In this document: one piece after another, positions 48,367 through 61,966 of the stretch | Layout: each line of letters begins with the position of its first letter | Numbering within the stretch: the stretch's first letter is position 1 | Source: Gaeumannomyces sp. JS-464 | Lineage: Eukaryota; Ascomycota; Sordariomycetes; Magnaporthales; Magnaporthaceae | Length of the DNA stretch: 64,000 nt | Assembly: GCA_002197995.1 (NCBI GenBank) | Contig: NGZR01000005.1 | Location: 2,542,001-2,606,000, forward strand | Reading direction: 5' to 3' | Notes under the pieces: model-generated | The model's input: only the letters and a program-made list of their open reading frames with translations | What the model was told of the DNA's origin: nothing | Database searches by the model: none | Program-made: the position numbers and the translations under genes

Positions 48367-48429
48367 CAGACCTCCACTAGCCCGTGCGGGACGGATCACA
48401 CTCCCAGTCAGGTACCTTTCGTTCGCTTC

Positions 48430-48475
48430 ATCCACACTTTCTCCTCTCCCCCTCCCTCTCCCCCCCCTTTTGAAA
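48430..48475 (+). promoter_or_regulatory. CT-rich pyrimidine tract
   Basis: A strongly C/T-biased tract on the plus strand. Such tracts often lie just before transcription start sites in filamentous fungi. It may mark the start of the long leader of the zinc-knuckle gene or of a separate transcript. Confidence 0.4.
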
Positions 48476-49715
48476 GGTGCTCATCGCTATTTGTCGACGG
48501 ATAGAATCGCTACCCAAGCATCTCTTTTTGTTCTCTCGTTTCGTTCGGGCTGCGGCGCTGGATGAGATTGTGGAAAGGCTTGCGCAGGCTGTTGTGGAAG
48601 TTGGACGTGAGGCCGCAAAGGATATCCCGCAACGTTTAAGGTCAGTTGGCATTAGCCTTTTTGCTCGCTCTGGTTTTCCGCCCTCTCTCTTCCCGTATCT
48701 GGCTCTCTCCTCTCTCCATCCCCTGGTGCCTCCGAGGAACCCGGAACCGAGGGAACATCGAGGAAGAATCGGCGGCGCTCCAGCCAAACCGCCACCTTCG
48801 ACCTGCGACTCGCGCCGGCCCGACGTGGGTGCTGTCCGTTTACGCCTCTGCCCGAGCGAGCCCACCCCGCGTCGTGCCCAAGCCGTCGTCGTCACTGGGC
48901 CTGCTGTGACAACGGCGCCATTCTCGCGACTCCCAAAGCGCCTGGCGCAACCTTTTTCAGTTTTGTGGCCGGCGCGAGGGGTCAGGCCACGGGCAACGCG
49001 GCGCGAAACCCTCCCACCACCGGCTGTGCCCGCATCCCCGCTATCCCCCGCCTCGACTCCTCGGAGAACCATTCCATGCCTCTGTTTTTCGAACGGAGTC
49101 TTCTGGATCGCGGAACTCCCCCAAGCGCGCATTTCGACGCCCGTCTCGAGCCTCGGTAACACGGCCGTAGGCCATGGAAAGTTCGAAGCCGTGAGCCCTC
49201 GCCGTGAGCCCTCGCCGCTGGCCGCGCCTTGGAGTCGAAATTTGGATGCGCCGCGGCATACGTCGATATGATGGCATCGGTCATCGATGTGGAAGTTACA
49301 ATGAACGCTCCGGCGGGACGTTACACAAGCCTCATGCATGATGCACGTTCCTGATGCCGAGCCAGACTTCCAATACAATGCGCCGCATTGCGTTCCTGTC
49401 TGAACCAAGGGGAGAGTGCACTTTTACGTCGACGTTGGCCATCTTCTGTGCACCTCAAACGCCATGCCGCACCCGAGGCTCGATCGCCACGTGGGATTTC
49501 TGCACCACGAACCCCTGCGATCCGGGTGTCCCGGAACACCATGCGACTAAACCTGGAATAATTGGCCGTGCACGACTTTGACGCCGGCCCTGATCAGCAC
49601 ACCGGAGACCATACGACCGGAATGGAGCGGGGAGAGAACCAGAGTTTCGGCTCACACCGGGATCGAATGTTGATCTAGTGCTGACTCTGCTGCAGCTTCT
49701 TTACAATCCGACAAC

Positions 49716-50552
<837 letters not shown>

Positions 50553-53500
50553 AACCAGCACAAGACGGCGCTGATCGTTTCCCTCCTCAGACCGATACGC
50601 TTTCGGCCTTGTCCCGGATTAGGGTGAGGCCTGACACGGCGTCAATCGCGGCCATCATGAACTTGATGAGCCTGAACACCTCTGTTTTTGAATTTTGGCC
50701 CCCTCATCTTTTTTGGGCACTTACCGTCCTTGTTTTACTTTTATCTTTTGACTCCATGCGTGTCCCAAGTCCCTCCTTTTCTCTCCCTTTTTCTTCTTTC
50801 TTTCCGTTTTGTTATCACCGTGATCTCGGCACTTTGCGACCTGGTTATTTCGGGACGGCGTACTCGGTTCTCGTTCTTCGTCAACGCAGCTTCCCCTCAT
50901 GATTCTTTCTTTCCCTCTACTTCTTTTTGCTCTGCCGCAGCTGTAAGGCATAGTTTCAGTTCGTCTCGCTCCCTTCTCGCCAACAAAAGAAGAATCTCAT
51001 GATGGCGTCAGTAATGCGTGCTCGCAGCTGTGGCAAAGTACCTGAACTCTCAACATCATTTTCTCATATTTTCTCCCTTATTACATACTCACCGCATTTA
51101 TTTTCGCTGCCTTTTTTCGTTCGCGGTCCGCCAAAAAAGCACATCGTTTGTTTGCGACGAATTATCATCCCCTTTTAGGATATACCCCCTCGGCGCCGGA
51201 GATGACGACGAGTTACGATATTCACGGTTTCAGTTTTGCTGGTTGAGGACTCACATTTGACCATGGGCGGACAAGGAAGTGGTTAGCAGGCCATCCATAC
51301 CTGCAAGGGCCAACCTCACCATCTCAGCTTCTCGCCAGGTACTCCAATGGCTCGCCTTGACGGGTGTACATGAAGCTGGAGAATGAAAGACGAGAAGGCG
51401 TGGAGCTGTTACGGAGGCTGCTACAGGGGACAAGTCTTGATTTCCGTGTCCCGGAATCCTGGACTGGGGTATCATGCTCCTGCTTCTCGGCATGGGCGAG
51501 CGCGATGGGAGTATGGATGGCCGGGAGCGCCCGGCAGGCTCGTTGATGTTGGGGAGCGGCAACCATGCAGAAAAGAGGACAAATGGCGGAGAGGAGGACG
51601 AAAAGAAGTAAACGGAAGATCCTGCAACGGTGCTCGCTCGGAAGACCGGGGGTGATGAAAGGCGGTGGTTGGGACGCCATGTCTTGTGTACTCCATCGGA
51701 ATTGTAGAAACCAAAGGAGTGGAGAAAGCAGTTCGGTTCTCACTGTGTGGTATTTTTTTTCGCGTAGGTGTGTGCATGTGCTCACAGGCGCATGGGAGTG
51801 CTGGCGTCTGTCTCTGTCCCGGTTGGCGTCTGGTGTTTGAGAAAAGAACTATCTAAAAGCTATCGGCCTGTTTACCGGTTTTGTTGTCCGTAAATGAACA
51901 GAAACCGGCGGCGCATGTTTCTATCAGTGATTACGGAGCTGGCGGGAGGTGACCAAGGAAGGACGAGCCAGTGCTGCCTTTTGGTAAGGGCCCCAGATCT
52001 GGGGTAACCGCCTCCAAAGAGCCGGAAGAGATGGTCTCCGAATGCATGCGGTCATTACGTGTGGATGGGAAGAGATCACCATTCAACACCTAGTGTGAGG
52101 TTGAAGTTAGCCTTGCGGAAGATGATAGATAGGCACCTAGGTACCTACCTAGATAGAGATGATACCCCTGGCCTCGGGATATGGAGGCTGTTTGACGAAT
52201 CCACCCCTCAGCTGTAGAAAGGGAGAGCACGGCTCGCAGTAGGAAGAAATGTGGATATAGCAGGCAGAACAAAACGAGACAGTGATCGATCCCAGAGCCA
52301 GTGTGAGATGGACGTGATAGGTAGGTACCTATTTATAGCGTTTTCAAGTTGTCGTTGACTTGCATGGTCCCTTGCGGCTGATAGCATTCCTGTGGACGTG
52401 GAGCAGATGCATGCAAGAGAAGGCGGAGGTGGTGACGCAAATGGAGACCCGGAGTGCGTATGCAGAAGACGCAACGGGGTACACGCAGAACTGTACCTGG
52501 TCTCCACAAGAATCAAGGCCGGTTTGGGTACGGGCGAATCTGAGGAAAGGGGAAATATGCATACTATCCGATGACTGGGTATCAACAGTGGCAGGTGGAC
52601 CGCGAGCTCTTTCAGTAGGCTCCTCCTTAACCTAGATATCTAACGTTCCTCAATAGATGATCACGTCTTCTTCAGCCATCCCCGTGACCCAAAGTTCACC
52701 TAGGCACAAAAACATGGCTGGTGCGCGAGGTACCACATGCGCTCTAATGCAGCCCCTTGTAATCAAATCAGCCTCACACCTAGTGGCGGCGACGAATGTG
52801 TATCGTGTAACAGAACCGTTATTGTGTAGCCAGGTAGGACGGTATGGGCCCATATGAGAGGTCAGAAAACCGGGAGTGTCCCCATGCATTAGAATGGAGG
52901 TACGGACGGAGCATAGGTACCTAGAGAAGCCATCTCGTCAGTGCAAACACACTCGGGACTCGGATGTGGGCCTACTATGTATAGGGAGCGTCAAGCTGCA
53001 AGGCCAGGCAGGATGAGGGCCGCCTATCAGCACACATGGTACCGTTGTTCACCTGTCCCTCGTTTTGCCCTCACTCTTCCACTAGCCCAGGACATGGAGG
53101 ACCTCGGCGCTTCTGGTGGTACGCTGGTTGCGTTTCCTGGCCACAATGATATATATCGGACAGAACCACGTCCAGACCCTCCTTGTGTTCCTTCCTTTTC
53201 CGTCCAAACGTCTGCCTTGCTGGTCCAGTTTGCACCACCCTTTAGGCACCAAGAGAGGGGAAAAGTAGGGACAGCCCCATTGAAGACCACAAGCATCCCA
53301 AGATTGGCGCGCTGTCATTCTCTTTCCGTTCGAACATCCCAAGGGAAAAAAACAAACCCCCAGTTCCGAACCGTCACTAGTTCTCAACCTCCCCCACAAC
53401 CTTTGTGGCAGCCTAGGAAAAAAAAGTCATTGCAATCACCGACCACCACCTCAAGGGGGAAACCAAGACTTTCCTACGAAATCCCTAACAAAGTCAGCAT

Positions 53501-53596
53501 CAGCTGTCGCCGCTGTCATCTGATCGCACAATGGTCTTGCTTTGGTCCTCGGGACCACCACCGGGCTATAGAGCCTATCCTCTCGCCGCGCTCACC
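50553..53596. other. Intergenic region after the zinc-knuckle gene
   Basis: Three kilobases without a firm gene. The first 650 bases are T-rich 3' sequence. A minus-strand frame whose ATG is near 51680 ends at 51324 and begins with a hydrophobic signal-like stretch (FRLLLFVLLSAICPLF); it could encode a small secreted protein of about 118 residues but has no other support. TAGGTACCTA-type motifs occur at 52129-52157, 52317-52332 and 52912-52924. Confidence 0.45.
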
Positions 53597-54667
53597 ATGC
53601 TGCCGCTGGCGCTACTGGCTGTCGCCGCCTTCTTCGGCAGCGTCACGGCTGCCGCCGACTGCCTCTTCTCGGACGGGTCGACGCCCAAGGACAAGGACCG
53701 CATAGGCGCCTGCAGCTGGACTCGGCCCGGCGTCAGCCTCAACACGTGCTGCGTCATCGGCGACGTCTGCCTCACCAACGGCGGCTGCATGCGCAAGGGG
53801 AGCGACGAGGACAGGTTCTACATCGGCGCCTGCTCTTCGAAGACCGGGGAAGCGTGCACCGATGTCTGCTCCGGGTCGCGGGAGATCGTCTTTCTCGAGT
53901 TGTGCGAGAAGGGCAACAACAGCTACGTCTGCGGCAATGGCGGAAAGTGCGACGAGGAGCTTGGTGGCAGTATCAGAATGGGAGCGAGTGAGTCTATATG
54001 CTGCCACGTATCCCCGAGGCTCTGTGCCAGCCTTGGTGACGAGGATAAAGGATTCACTGGATCGTTTGTGTGCTGAACGCTAACATGGCAACTACAGCCA
54101 TCACTAGTGGCGGCACCGTCCTCGATCCCATGGGGACTCCGATTCCTCCGCACAGCTCGAGCGACTCCACAGGTATAGTGCCCTTGGGACCTCTTCTTCC
54201 CGCCGCTTTCAACATGTGTGGCCTTGATCCCTTACTAACGAGACGTACGCATAGCTCCGGCTACAACCGACGCCACCACGTCGACTTCGGATTCGCAGGT
54301 GCCAGGCTCCGCTCCCACATCTTCGTCTCCGGACCAGACTGCCACCCCGGGCACGCCCGATGTGGTAATCCCGGGTGTCCCATCCAACGGCACCGATAAC
54401 TCTACTACTGGACCAACCGGTCAGCCGCAAGACTCTAACGGCACGATCCCGCTGGCCGTCGGAGTCTCCATCGGGGGCGCGGCTATCGCGGCCGCCTTCG
54501 GCATCGGGTTCTGGATGTGGCGAGAGCGAAAGAGACGCGAGCCGGCCAGGGCTGACACGCCGCCTCCCACAACTATGGCGCCGTACCCAATAATCGATGA
54601 CAACTACTACGGCGATCACCGGAACGCCCTGAGGCAGGAGGCGTTCATGCGCATGCACGGTTATTAA
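53597..54667 (+). CDS. Cys-rich single-pass membrane protein, Mid2-like surface protein
   Basis: Exons 53597-53987, 54098-54172 and 54255-54667 give 292 residues with no frame breaks. I chose the ATG at 53597 because MLPLALLAVAAFFGSVTAAA is a good signal peptide; an in-frame ATG at 53531 would add 22 residues before it. The ectodomain carries 12 cysteines, including ACSWT, NTCC, DVCLTNGGC, YIGAC, CTDVCSGS, LELCEKG and VCGNGGKC, so up to six disulfides. A Ser/Thr/Pro-rich stalk with NGT/NST glycosylation-type sites follows. The single membrane helix is IPLAVGVSIGGAAIAAAFGI, followed by the basic stop-transfer RERKRRE and a short cytoplasmic tail ending RMHGY. This layout is common in fungal Mid2/Wsc-type wall sensors and related surface proteins. 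The role here is inference; no known catalytic motif is present. Confidence 0.85.
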
Positions 54668-55026
54668 GCTAGCAGCGGCATTACCGGAAGAGCGGATAGG
54701 GAGAGAAACACTGGCACCTATGGGTTGGTGAAGACGGCTAAGCTCTTAGCCATCGACGGGAGGGGTGATTTGGACAGGAGTTATAGGGGTCTGGTTTTGA
54801 AGAATCTTTGTTGATTTGGTTTTCTGTGCTCGAAGGAGTCACTTCGGCGCTGGTTTTCAAAGGAGATAAAAACAGGCTTCAACCTGAATGGTTCGATCAG
54901 CTAGTCCACAAACCTCCCTCTATAAGCTGCCGTGTAGCGAGCTGCTGTACTGTATATACCGGGCACCTAAAGTCCGAGCAGAGTGCAGCTCTAGTACCCT
55001 CTCTAGGTCTCCTCCACCTAAGCTAC
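54668..55026. other. Convergent 3' region
   Basis: Spacer between the surface-protein gene and the NmrA-like gene, which face each other. No gene seen. Confidence 0.55.
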
Positions 55027-56138
55027 TCAAGCGCCTACAGAATCTCGGCGGGAGTCCGACAGGGCCTTGGCAAACGAGCCCCTGTACTTGTTGTTCTCGA
55101 CGATGTCCTTCACGAGGCTCCGAACCAGCTCCTTCATCTCGTCGGCTGAGTGCTCCTTGAGACCCAAGAGCTTGTTATCGTTGTCCACAAAGCCGGCACC
55201 GAAGCCGGCCGAGTGGCTAGCTCGGATGATCCAGCCATAGACGACCCAGTGGTTCATGATGCCCTTGGCAAAAGCCTCGTCCGATCTCGCCTGGAGGGCT
55301 ACGACGTCGTCCTCGTCGATGGTCCAGGGACCCGTCACCTCTTGGATGGTGTCGAGAAACTCCTTCTGGGTTAGGATGCCGTCGTGGATGCGGAGGATCT
55401 TGTTCGCCGTCTCGTCCGGGCGCTGGAGGACGGCTACGACGGCTTGAGCGATAGTGGGCAGGCGGGTGTAACTGAGGGGGGTCGAGCCGCCGTTATAAAG
55501 CGTGGCCGTCTTGTTTCTAAGGTCCGTCGTGAACCCTTCCTCGAGGCCCCAGTCCAGGAAAACGTTCGTGTAAAGGAACGTATAGGTCATAGGATTCGCG
55601 GTAGGGGCAGAAGCCTCCTCGATGAGCATGTCCTCGATGGCGACCTTGACCGCGCAAAACGGGAGGGTCCGGATCACGGGGTGCTGGAGGTTGCCGCCAA
55701 ACTCGGAGGGGATGAAGCGTGACACCCCCGCGGCCGCCGCGGCCTTGATGAGGGGCTTTTGCGCCTCGTAACCGCCGGCATCGCTGAGCGTGCTGACGAC
55801 GGCGTCCTGGCCGCGCAGCGCTGCCTCTAGGGACGCCTGCGAGGCGAAGTCGACGACGATCTCCTTGGCAGAAGAGGCGTACTCGGCCGGCAGCTTGCCG
55901 GGAGTGCGGCTGAGCACGGTCACGTCGAAGCCGGCGTCGACGAGATGCTTCAGGACTACCAAGCCAAGAGCGCCCGAGGCCTATTGTTTCCCCAGAGCTG
56001 CGTGTAAGTCACTTTACGAGTCTTCCAAGGGGCTATCAAGTATAGGCCAGAGGCGTGCCAGAACTCAGGCAAAGCAGGAAACCGAGAAAGCGTTGAGCCA
56101 CTTACTCCGGCATGGGCAACACGTGTGATGGGGGCCAT
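55027..56138 (-). CDS. NmrA-like/isoflavone reductase-type NAD(P)-binding protein
   Basis: An atypical short-chain dehydrogenase-like reductase of the NmrA/PCBER group. Exon 1 (56106-56138) encodes MAPITRVAHAG; a 125-nt intron (55981-56105) joins it to ASGALGLVVLKHLV, creating the dinucleotide-binding GxxGxxG motif (HAGASGALGL). Other marks are VTVLSRTPGKLPAEY, DAVVSTLSDAG, GVSRFIPSEFGGN (typical of the family), YTFLYTNVFLDWGLEEG and PETANKILRIHDGIL-like sequence. Spliced length is 328 residues with no breaks; the TGA is at 55027-55029. Substrate cannot be told: members reduce phenylpropanoid-like compounds or act as redox-sensing regulators like NmrA. Without the 33-nt first exon the Rossmann motif would be lost. 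It is divergent from rpb2. Confidence 0.9.
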
Positions 56139-57251
56139 TGTGAACCGTTGAATATGGTGGCAGTGAAGATACTGGAGCTTTTAGAGAGATAGTGTGGGCG
56201 ACGACGAACATTGTCCCCGAGTATCAGCTGGCCACGATACCCCATTTAAATACATCAACGCTCTGGAGTGGTCTAGGGGTGATGAGGGAAGATATTGGCA
56301 GCACGAGTTGATGGATGCTTAGAAATCATAAAGCTCATCCGTCGTGGATTGATCGTCAAGAGCACGTAGCATCAGCAGCACGAAGCTGGGACGCAGATTA
56401 TCAACCTCATCCCACCGGCCCGGTGGCAGAGGCTTTGTCAAGGCCGGCTCGGACTGACCGTTGACTCGGACTCTGTAGCCATTAGCCCCTAACGGTTTTG
56501 CGCAGGGGCTCTTGCGAAGAAAGACATCGCCGCCTGGGTACGTAGGTGGTCATCTGAGCGCCCGAATAGGCTTTGATATCTTAGGTGGTTGCACACTTAA
56601 ACGGCGCCGCGTGCCATCTCCGCTTGCTATATGTGGGTGGCCGAAGAGGGCAAGTCAGACGTGCAGTAAGCTCCAGCCGCAGGCCAAGTTCAAGTAGCGC
56701 ATGGCGCGGACCCTGGAATGGAGTGCGCAAAGTTCCAACGACAACCAATAGACAGGAGGCGGCTTGGTCTGTGCACAATCCCTCACGGTGGGGCTGATTG
56801 GCCCGCTTTGGGTTTAGCGTATTCCAGCGCGCGATCTCTTGAGCTCCCTCCCGTGGCGGAATCCAAAAAATCGGCTGGCACCAAACATCTACCGCCTTTC
56901 ACGAGGAAGACTCGCAAAGGCCGCCTGCATCGCGTCGGGCCCTCAACGAAGCCATTCTCTTTTCCGACGACGTTCTCTGCTCTTTTGTTTCTTTTCAGAG
57001 ATCTGCTCGCTCTGGGTTGTCCTCCGAGGCAGAGTGCGCGCCGCTGCCTGGGCCCAGCGTTGATTTGAAAGCAGCCCCGACGCTCGCCTCACCTCGGCTC
57101 CAGCCCAGCCTCACCCGCGCGCCTGGCCCCGCCGCCCTAATCGCATCCGTCGGTCGATCGAGGTCTTAGGTTTCTGCTTATCGACAAGTTACCGCCTTGG
57201 AACAGGCGACGCGCTCTCGCTCAAGGAATCACTCGACCCGCACGCGACAAG
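56139..57251. promoter_or_regulatory. Shared divergent upstream region of the NmrA-like gene and rpb2
   Basis: About 1.1 kb between divergent start codons. T/C-rich sequence around 56950-57000 and 57160-57180 fits the rpb2 leader. No additional gene is supported. Confidence 0.45.
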
Positions 57252-60200
57252 ATGGCGGAATACGGAGATAATGACTACGAGGCGGACAACTACCAGGATG
57301 GCCAGGGCGAGGAGGATGACGCTGACCCCGAAGCGATCACGCCCGAGGACTGCTGGACGGTCATCTCGTCGTACTTCGACGAGAAAGGCCTGGTGTCGCA
57401 GCAGATCGATTCCTACAACGAGTTCACAACCACGACCATCCAGAGCATAATCGACGAGTACCACACACTCACTCTCGACCAGCAGAACCCGCAGGACAGC
57501 GGCGCGGGCGGCCGGACGCTGAGAATGCGCCGCTACACCCTCACCTTTGGTCACATCCTCGTCACCCAAACCGACAATCAAGAAACCGATGGCCAGGCCA
57601 ACACGCTTGTCCCGTACGAGTGCCGCGACCGAAACCTCACGTACGCCTGCCCGCTATGGGTCAAGCTGACCCGCAAGGTCGAGGCGGCCGTCGAGATGGA
57701 TATTCCCGAGGACCAACTCACCGAGGAGCAAAAAGAGGAGGCGCTCGCGACCAACGAGCACCCCAAGACGGTCAGCTGGGTTCCAGAGCCAGTCGAGGAG
57801 CACTCGTACGAGAAGAATGAAAACATGAGGGATATGGTCTTCATTGGCAAAATCCCCATTATGCTCAAGAGTCGAATCTGCTACCTCCGCAGCCAGCCCG
57901 AGTCGGAACTCTTCCTGCTCAACGAGTGCCCCTACGACCAGGGCGGCTACTTCATCATCAACGGCAGTGAAAAGGTCCTTATTGCCCAGGAGCGCTCTGC
58001 CGCCAATATTGTCCAGGTCTTCAAGAAGGCCCAGCCGCACAAATATCTCTACCAGGCCGAGATTCGTAGCGCCCTCGAGAAGGGCTCCCGTCTTATCTCG
58101 TCCCTGACCATGTCGCTGACATCCAAGGGAGACAGCACACGCGGCGCCTTTGGCCAGACGCTCCACGTTACGCTGCCTTATGTCAACGGCGAGCTGCCGC
58201 TGGCCATCGTCTTCCGAGCCCTCGGTGTAGTGTCTGACGAGGACATTCTGAATCACATTGTCCTGGACAAGGGCGACGTCCAGATGTTGGAGATGCTGCG
58301 GCCCAGTATCGAAGAGGCTTTCTGTATCCAAGATCGAGAGGTTGCGCTGGACTTTATCGGAAAGCGAGTTGGCAGAGATGGGCAGCACGCCAACAATCGG
58401 CACCAGCGTCTGCGCATGGCTCGGGACATTCTCCAGAAGGAGACCTTGCCCCACGTTTCGCAGGAGGAAGGCCAGGAGACGAGGAAGGCCTTTTTCTTGG
58501 GCTACATGGTGCACAAGATCCTCCAGTGTGCTCTTGGTCGCCGCGACGTCGATGACCGAGACCACTTTGGAAAGAAGCGGCTTGATCTTGCGGGTCCGCT
58601 GCTGGCCAAGCTTTTCCGCAACCTCGTTCGCAGGATGTCTAACGATATGATGAACCACCTCAAGCGCTGCATCGACTCGTCGAGGAACTTCGACCTGACG
58701 TCTGCGCTAAGGCCCAACACGTTGTCCAACGGGCTGAAGTACTCGCTGGCCACGGGCAACTGGGGCGATCAGAAGAAGGCGGCGAGCTCGACGGCAGGTG
58801 TCTCCCAGGTGCTGAACCGGTACACGTTCGCATCGACGCTGTCGCATTTGCGGCGGACGAACACGCCCATCGGCAGAGATGGCAAGCTTGCCAAGCCCCG
58901 TCAATTGCACAACACACATTGGGGTCTCGTCTGTCCTGCTGAGACTCCCGAAGGCCAGGCTTGTGGTCTGGTGAAGAACCTGTCTCTGATGTGCATGGTC
59001 AGCGTGGGAACCCCCGCATCCCCCATCGAGCACTTCCTCGTCTCTCGAGGCATGGAGGTCCTCGAGGAGTTCGAGCCCTCAGACGGCATGGCTGTGTCCA
59101 AGATCTTTATCAATGGCACGTGGGTTGGTGTCTCTCGTAACATCGATGAGCTGGCCGAGGCGGTGGCGGACCTACGGAGGAAGAACACGGTGGATGCCGA
59201 GGTCTCTCTGATCCACGATGTGCGAGAGGGAGAGTTCAGGATCCTGTCGGATGCCGGCCGTGTCATGAGGCCGTTGTTCGTGGTGAACCAGAAGGACGAT
59301 GAGGTGACTGGGACCAAAAAGTCGAGCCTTGTGCTCACCAAGGAGCACATCGCCAGGCTGCACGAAGACAAGGACAACCAGCTCTCTCAAGGAGATGAGG
59401 GATTTTACGGGTGGGAGGGTCTGAAGTCGGACGGCGTCATCGATCTCATGGATGCCGAGCAGGAGGAGACGGCCATGATTTGCATGACGCCCGAGGACTT
59501 GGATATCTTCAGGTATCTCAAGGAGACGGGCATCAACCTTGCAGCCGAAGATGACATCATTACAGAGCACAACATCAACAAACGGCTCAGGACAAAGATC
59601 AACCCGACGACGCATACCTACACCCACTGCGAGATCCACCCCAGTATGCTGTTGGGCATCTGCGCCAGCATCATTCCGTTCCCTGACCACAACCAGGTAT
59701 GTAGTTGGCTGCCTAGTTTCTCTCCTTTTTCTTTCCAGCTTCTCTCCCACCTCACTTTTCTGCCTATTGCCTGCTTCATGCTTACTCACGCTTCACTTCT
59801 CAACAGTCGCCTCGTAACACCTACCAGTCTGCAATGGGCAAGCAGGCCATGGGTTTCTTCTTGACAAACTACAACAAGCGCATGGACACCATGGCCAACA
59901 TTCTCTACTACCCGCAAAAGCCCCTTGGTATCACTCGATCGATGGAGTATCTCAAATTCCGTGAGCTTCCAGCAGGACAGAACGCCATCGTGGCGATCGC
60001 ATGCTACTCTGGATACAACCAGGAAGATTCCGTCATTATGAACCAGAGCAGCATCGACCGCGGGCTCTTCAGGAGTCTGTTCTTCCGGTCATACACCGAC
60101 GCCGAGAAGCGAGTGGGCATCAACCTGGTGGAGAAGTTTGAGAAGCCGTACAGGCAGGACACTCTTCGGCTGAAGCAGGGCACCTACGACAAGCTGGAGG

Positions 60201-61274
60201 ACGATGGTATTGTGGCACCCGGCACTCGTGTCTCGGGAGAGGACATCATCATCGGAAAAACGGCACCCATCCAACCGGATAACCAGGAGCTGGGTCAGCG
60301 CACGGTGCAGCACGTCAAGCGAGACGCATCGACGCCGCTCCGCAGTACGGAGAGCGGTATTGTCGACCAGGTCATCCTGACAACGAACCAAGACGGACTC
60401 AAGTACGTCAAGGTTCGTGTCAGGACCACCCAAGGTCCCCCAGATCGGAGACAAGTTTGCCTCGCGTCACGGTCAGAAGGGTACTATCGGTGTTACGTAC
60501 CGCCATGAGGACATGCCTTTTACGCGAGAAGGCATCACGCCAGACATCATCATCAACCCCCACGCCATTCCGTCCCGTATGACAATCGCCCATTTGATCG
60601 AGTGTCTTCTGAGTAAGGTCGCTACCATCAAGGGCTTCGAGGGCGACGCCACTCCTTTCACCGAGGTGACGGTGGACAGCGTCTCGAAGCTGCTTCGAGA
60701 ATATGACTACCAGTCTCGTGGGTTCGAGGTACTCTACCACGGTCACACGGGACGCAAGCTCCGTGCCCAGGTCTTCTTCGGCCCTACGTACTACCAGCGT
60801 CTCCGCCACATGGTGGACGACAAGATCCACGCCCGTGCCCGAGGGCCTCTTCAGATCATGACGCGGCAGCCGGTCGAGGGTCGAGCCAGGGACGGTGGTC
60901 TCCGTTTCGGAGAAATGGAACGTGATTGCATGATTGCACACGGCGCCGCAGCCTTCCTCAAGGAGCGGCTCTTTGAGGTCTCGGACGCTTTCCGGGTGCA
61001 CATTTGTGAAATCTGCGGGTTGATGACGCCCATCGCGTAAGTGTTGCTTGTGCTTTTGGCCAAACTGGAGGTTTGCGGACGTGGACGGCTAACACGATGT
61101 TTCAATGACAGTGATCTCACCAAGGGTACCTTTGAGTGCCGCCCTTGCAAGAACAAGACCAAGATCGCGCAGGTGCACATCCCGTACGCGGCCAAGCTTC
61201 TCTTCCAGGAGCTTGCGGCGATGAACATTGCGACCAGGATGTTCACGGACCGGTCGGGTGTCTCGATTCGCTAA
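57252..61274 (+). CDS. rpb2: Rpb2, second-largest subunit of RNA polymerase II
   Basis: Rpb2 forms half of the active centre of RNA polymerase II. Exons 57252-59696, 59807-61036 and 61112-61274 encode about 1,278 residues after one correction. The start [17 protein letters not shown] is acidic, as in fungal orthologues. Landmarks are [38 protein letters not shown], the catalytic-centre [14 protein letters not shown] (~60013), [10 protein letters not shown], and the C-terminal clamp zinc site CEICG (~61008) with CRPCKN (~61138). It ends [11 protein letters not shown]. Introns are 59697-59806 and 61037-61111 (branch GCTAAC). One extra C near 60430 (ACCACCCAAG where ACCACCAAG is expected) shifts the frame by one. 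Since this gene is essential and single copy in known fungi, the extra base is best read as a sequencing error. A widely used phylogenetic marker. Confidence 0.98.
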
Positions 61275-61966
61275 GACAAGAATGGAGACTCTGGCTGGTT
61301 GCCTGCCACCGTTCTTTGTTTTTCTTACATCTCGTTCTTCTCGTTTATGCCCTACCACACAACAAAAAACAGCGGGGTCTTTTGCATGGAGTATAGGAAG
61401 AACTGAGAGGGCTCATTTCAACTTGGGGATGGGTATTTTATTGCTATTTACATGTTCTGCATAGTTGGTGGCGTCCGAACAGCCACAGACAACCTCTCCT
61501 CGCGACCGAAGCACCAAGCACGTCCGTTCCAGGATGTGGGGAAAGCTGTCGTCTAGGAGGGGAGATGTGGCTTTGTTTCTCTACCCACTGCACAGTTTTG
61601 ATACAGTCGGGCTAGTGCTTGAGAAGTTTAAGGCGGAGGAGCAGGCGGAGGATAATAGATTCAGGGTCTCGCCCCAGGAGTTGGCTTGTATTGTACGAAC
61701 AGTACGTCGATTCTTCAAAATCAAAAGACATGACTTAGGCTTGGCGGTGGCTCAACTCGGCTGAGAACTCAAAGCGACACAAGGTAAAGCTGCTACTATT
61801 AGAATGGAAGAGAGATTGTGTTGAGCTGGGTGGTGGGTATCTTGGTAGGCATCTAGGTAGGTCCCTAGCTGTGCCTCTGGGTGTGTGCAAATACAACTGG
61901 AACATGAACTGAGGAACGGCCAGATGAGGTTTTTCGTGTCTCCGCTGCTGTGCTCCCCCCGTGTCG
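61275..61966. other. Convergent 3' region between rpb2 and pet117
   Basis: Two convergent genes end here. A TAGGTAGGT-like motif lies near 61845-61865. No gene is supported. Confidence 0.5.

Larger units (their letters stand above)
46062..49715. other. Long region upstream of the CCHC zinc-knuckle gene, probably including its leader
   Basis: No gene is firmly supported in 3.65 kb. A T22 tract at 48345-48366 is flanked by the inverted pair GGGCTAGTG (48288-48296) and CACTAGCCC (48375-48383). A CT-rich tract at 48430-48475 resembles those preceding fungal transcription starts. After it a 264-codon frame is open at 48477-49271 (the opening codon is not necessarily the true start) and contains the protein-like DEIVERLAQAVVEVGREAAK; it may be an unknown small gene or just part of a long leader for the gene at 49716. 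Confidence 0.45.

Noticed and set aside
60420..60440. Programmed ribosomal frameshift in rpb2
   Set aside because: The site is an extra C in ACCACCCAAG without slippery heptamer or structure, and the family is not known to frameshift.
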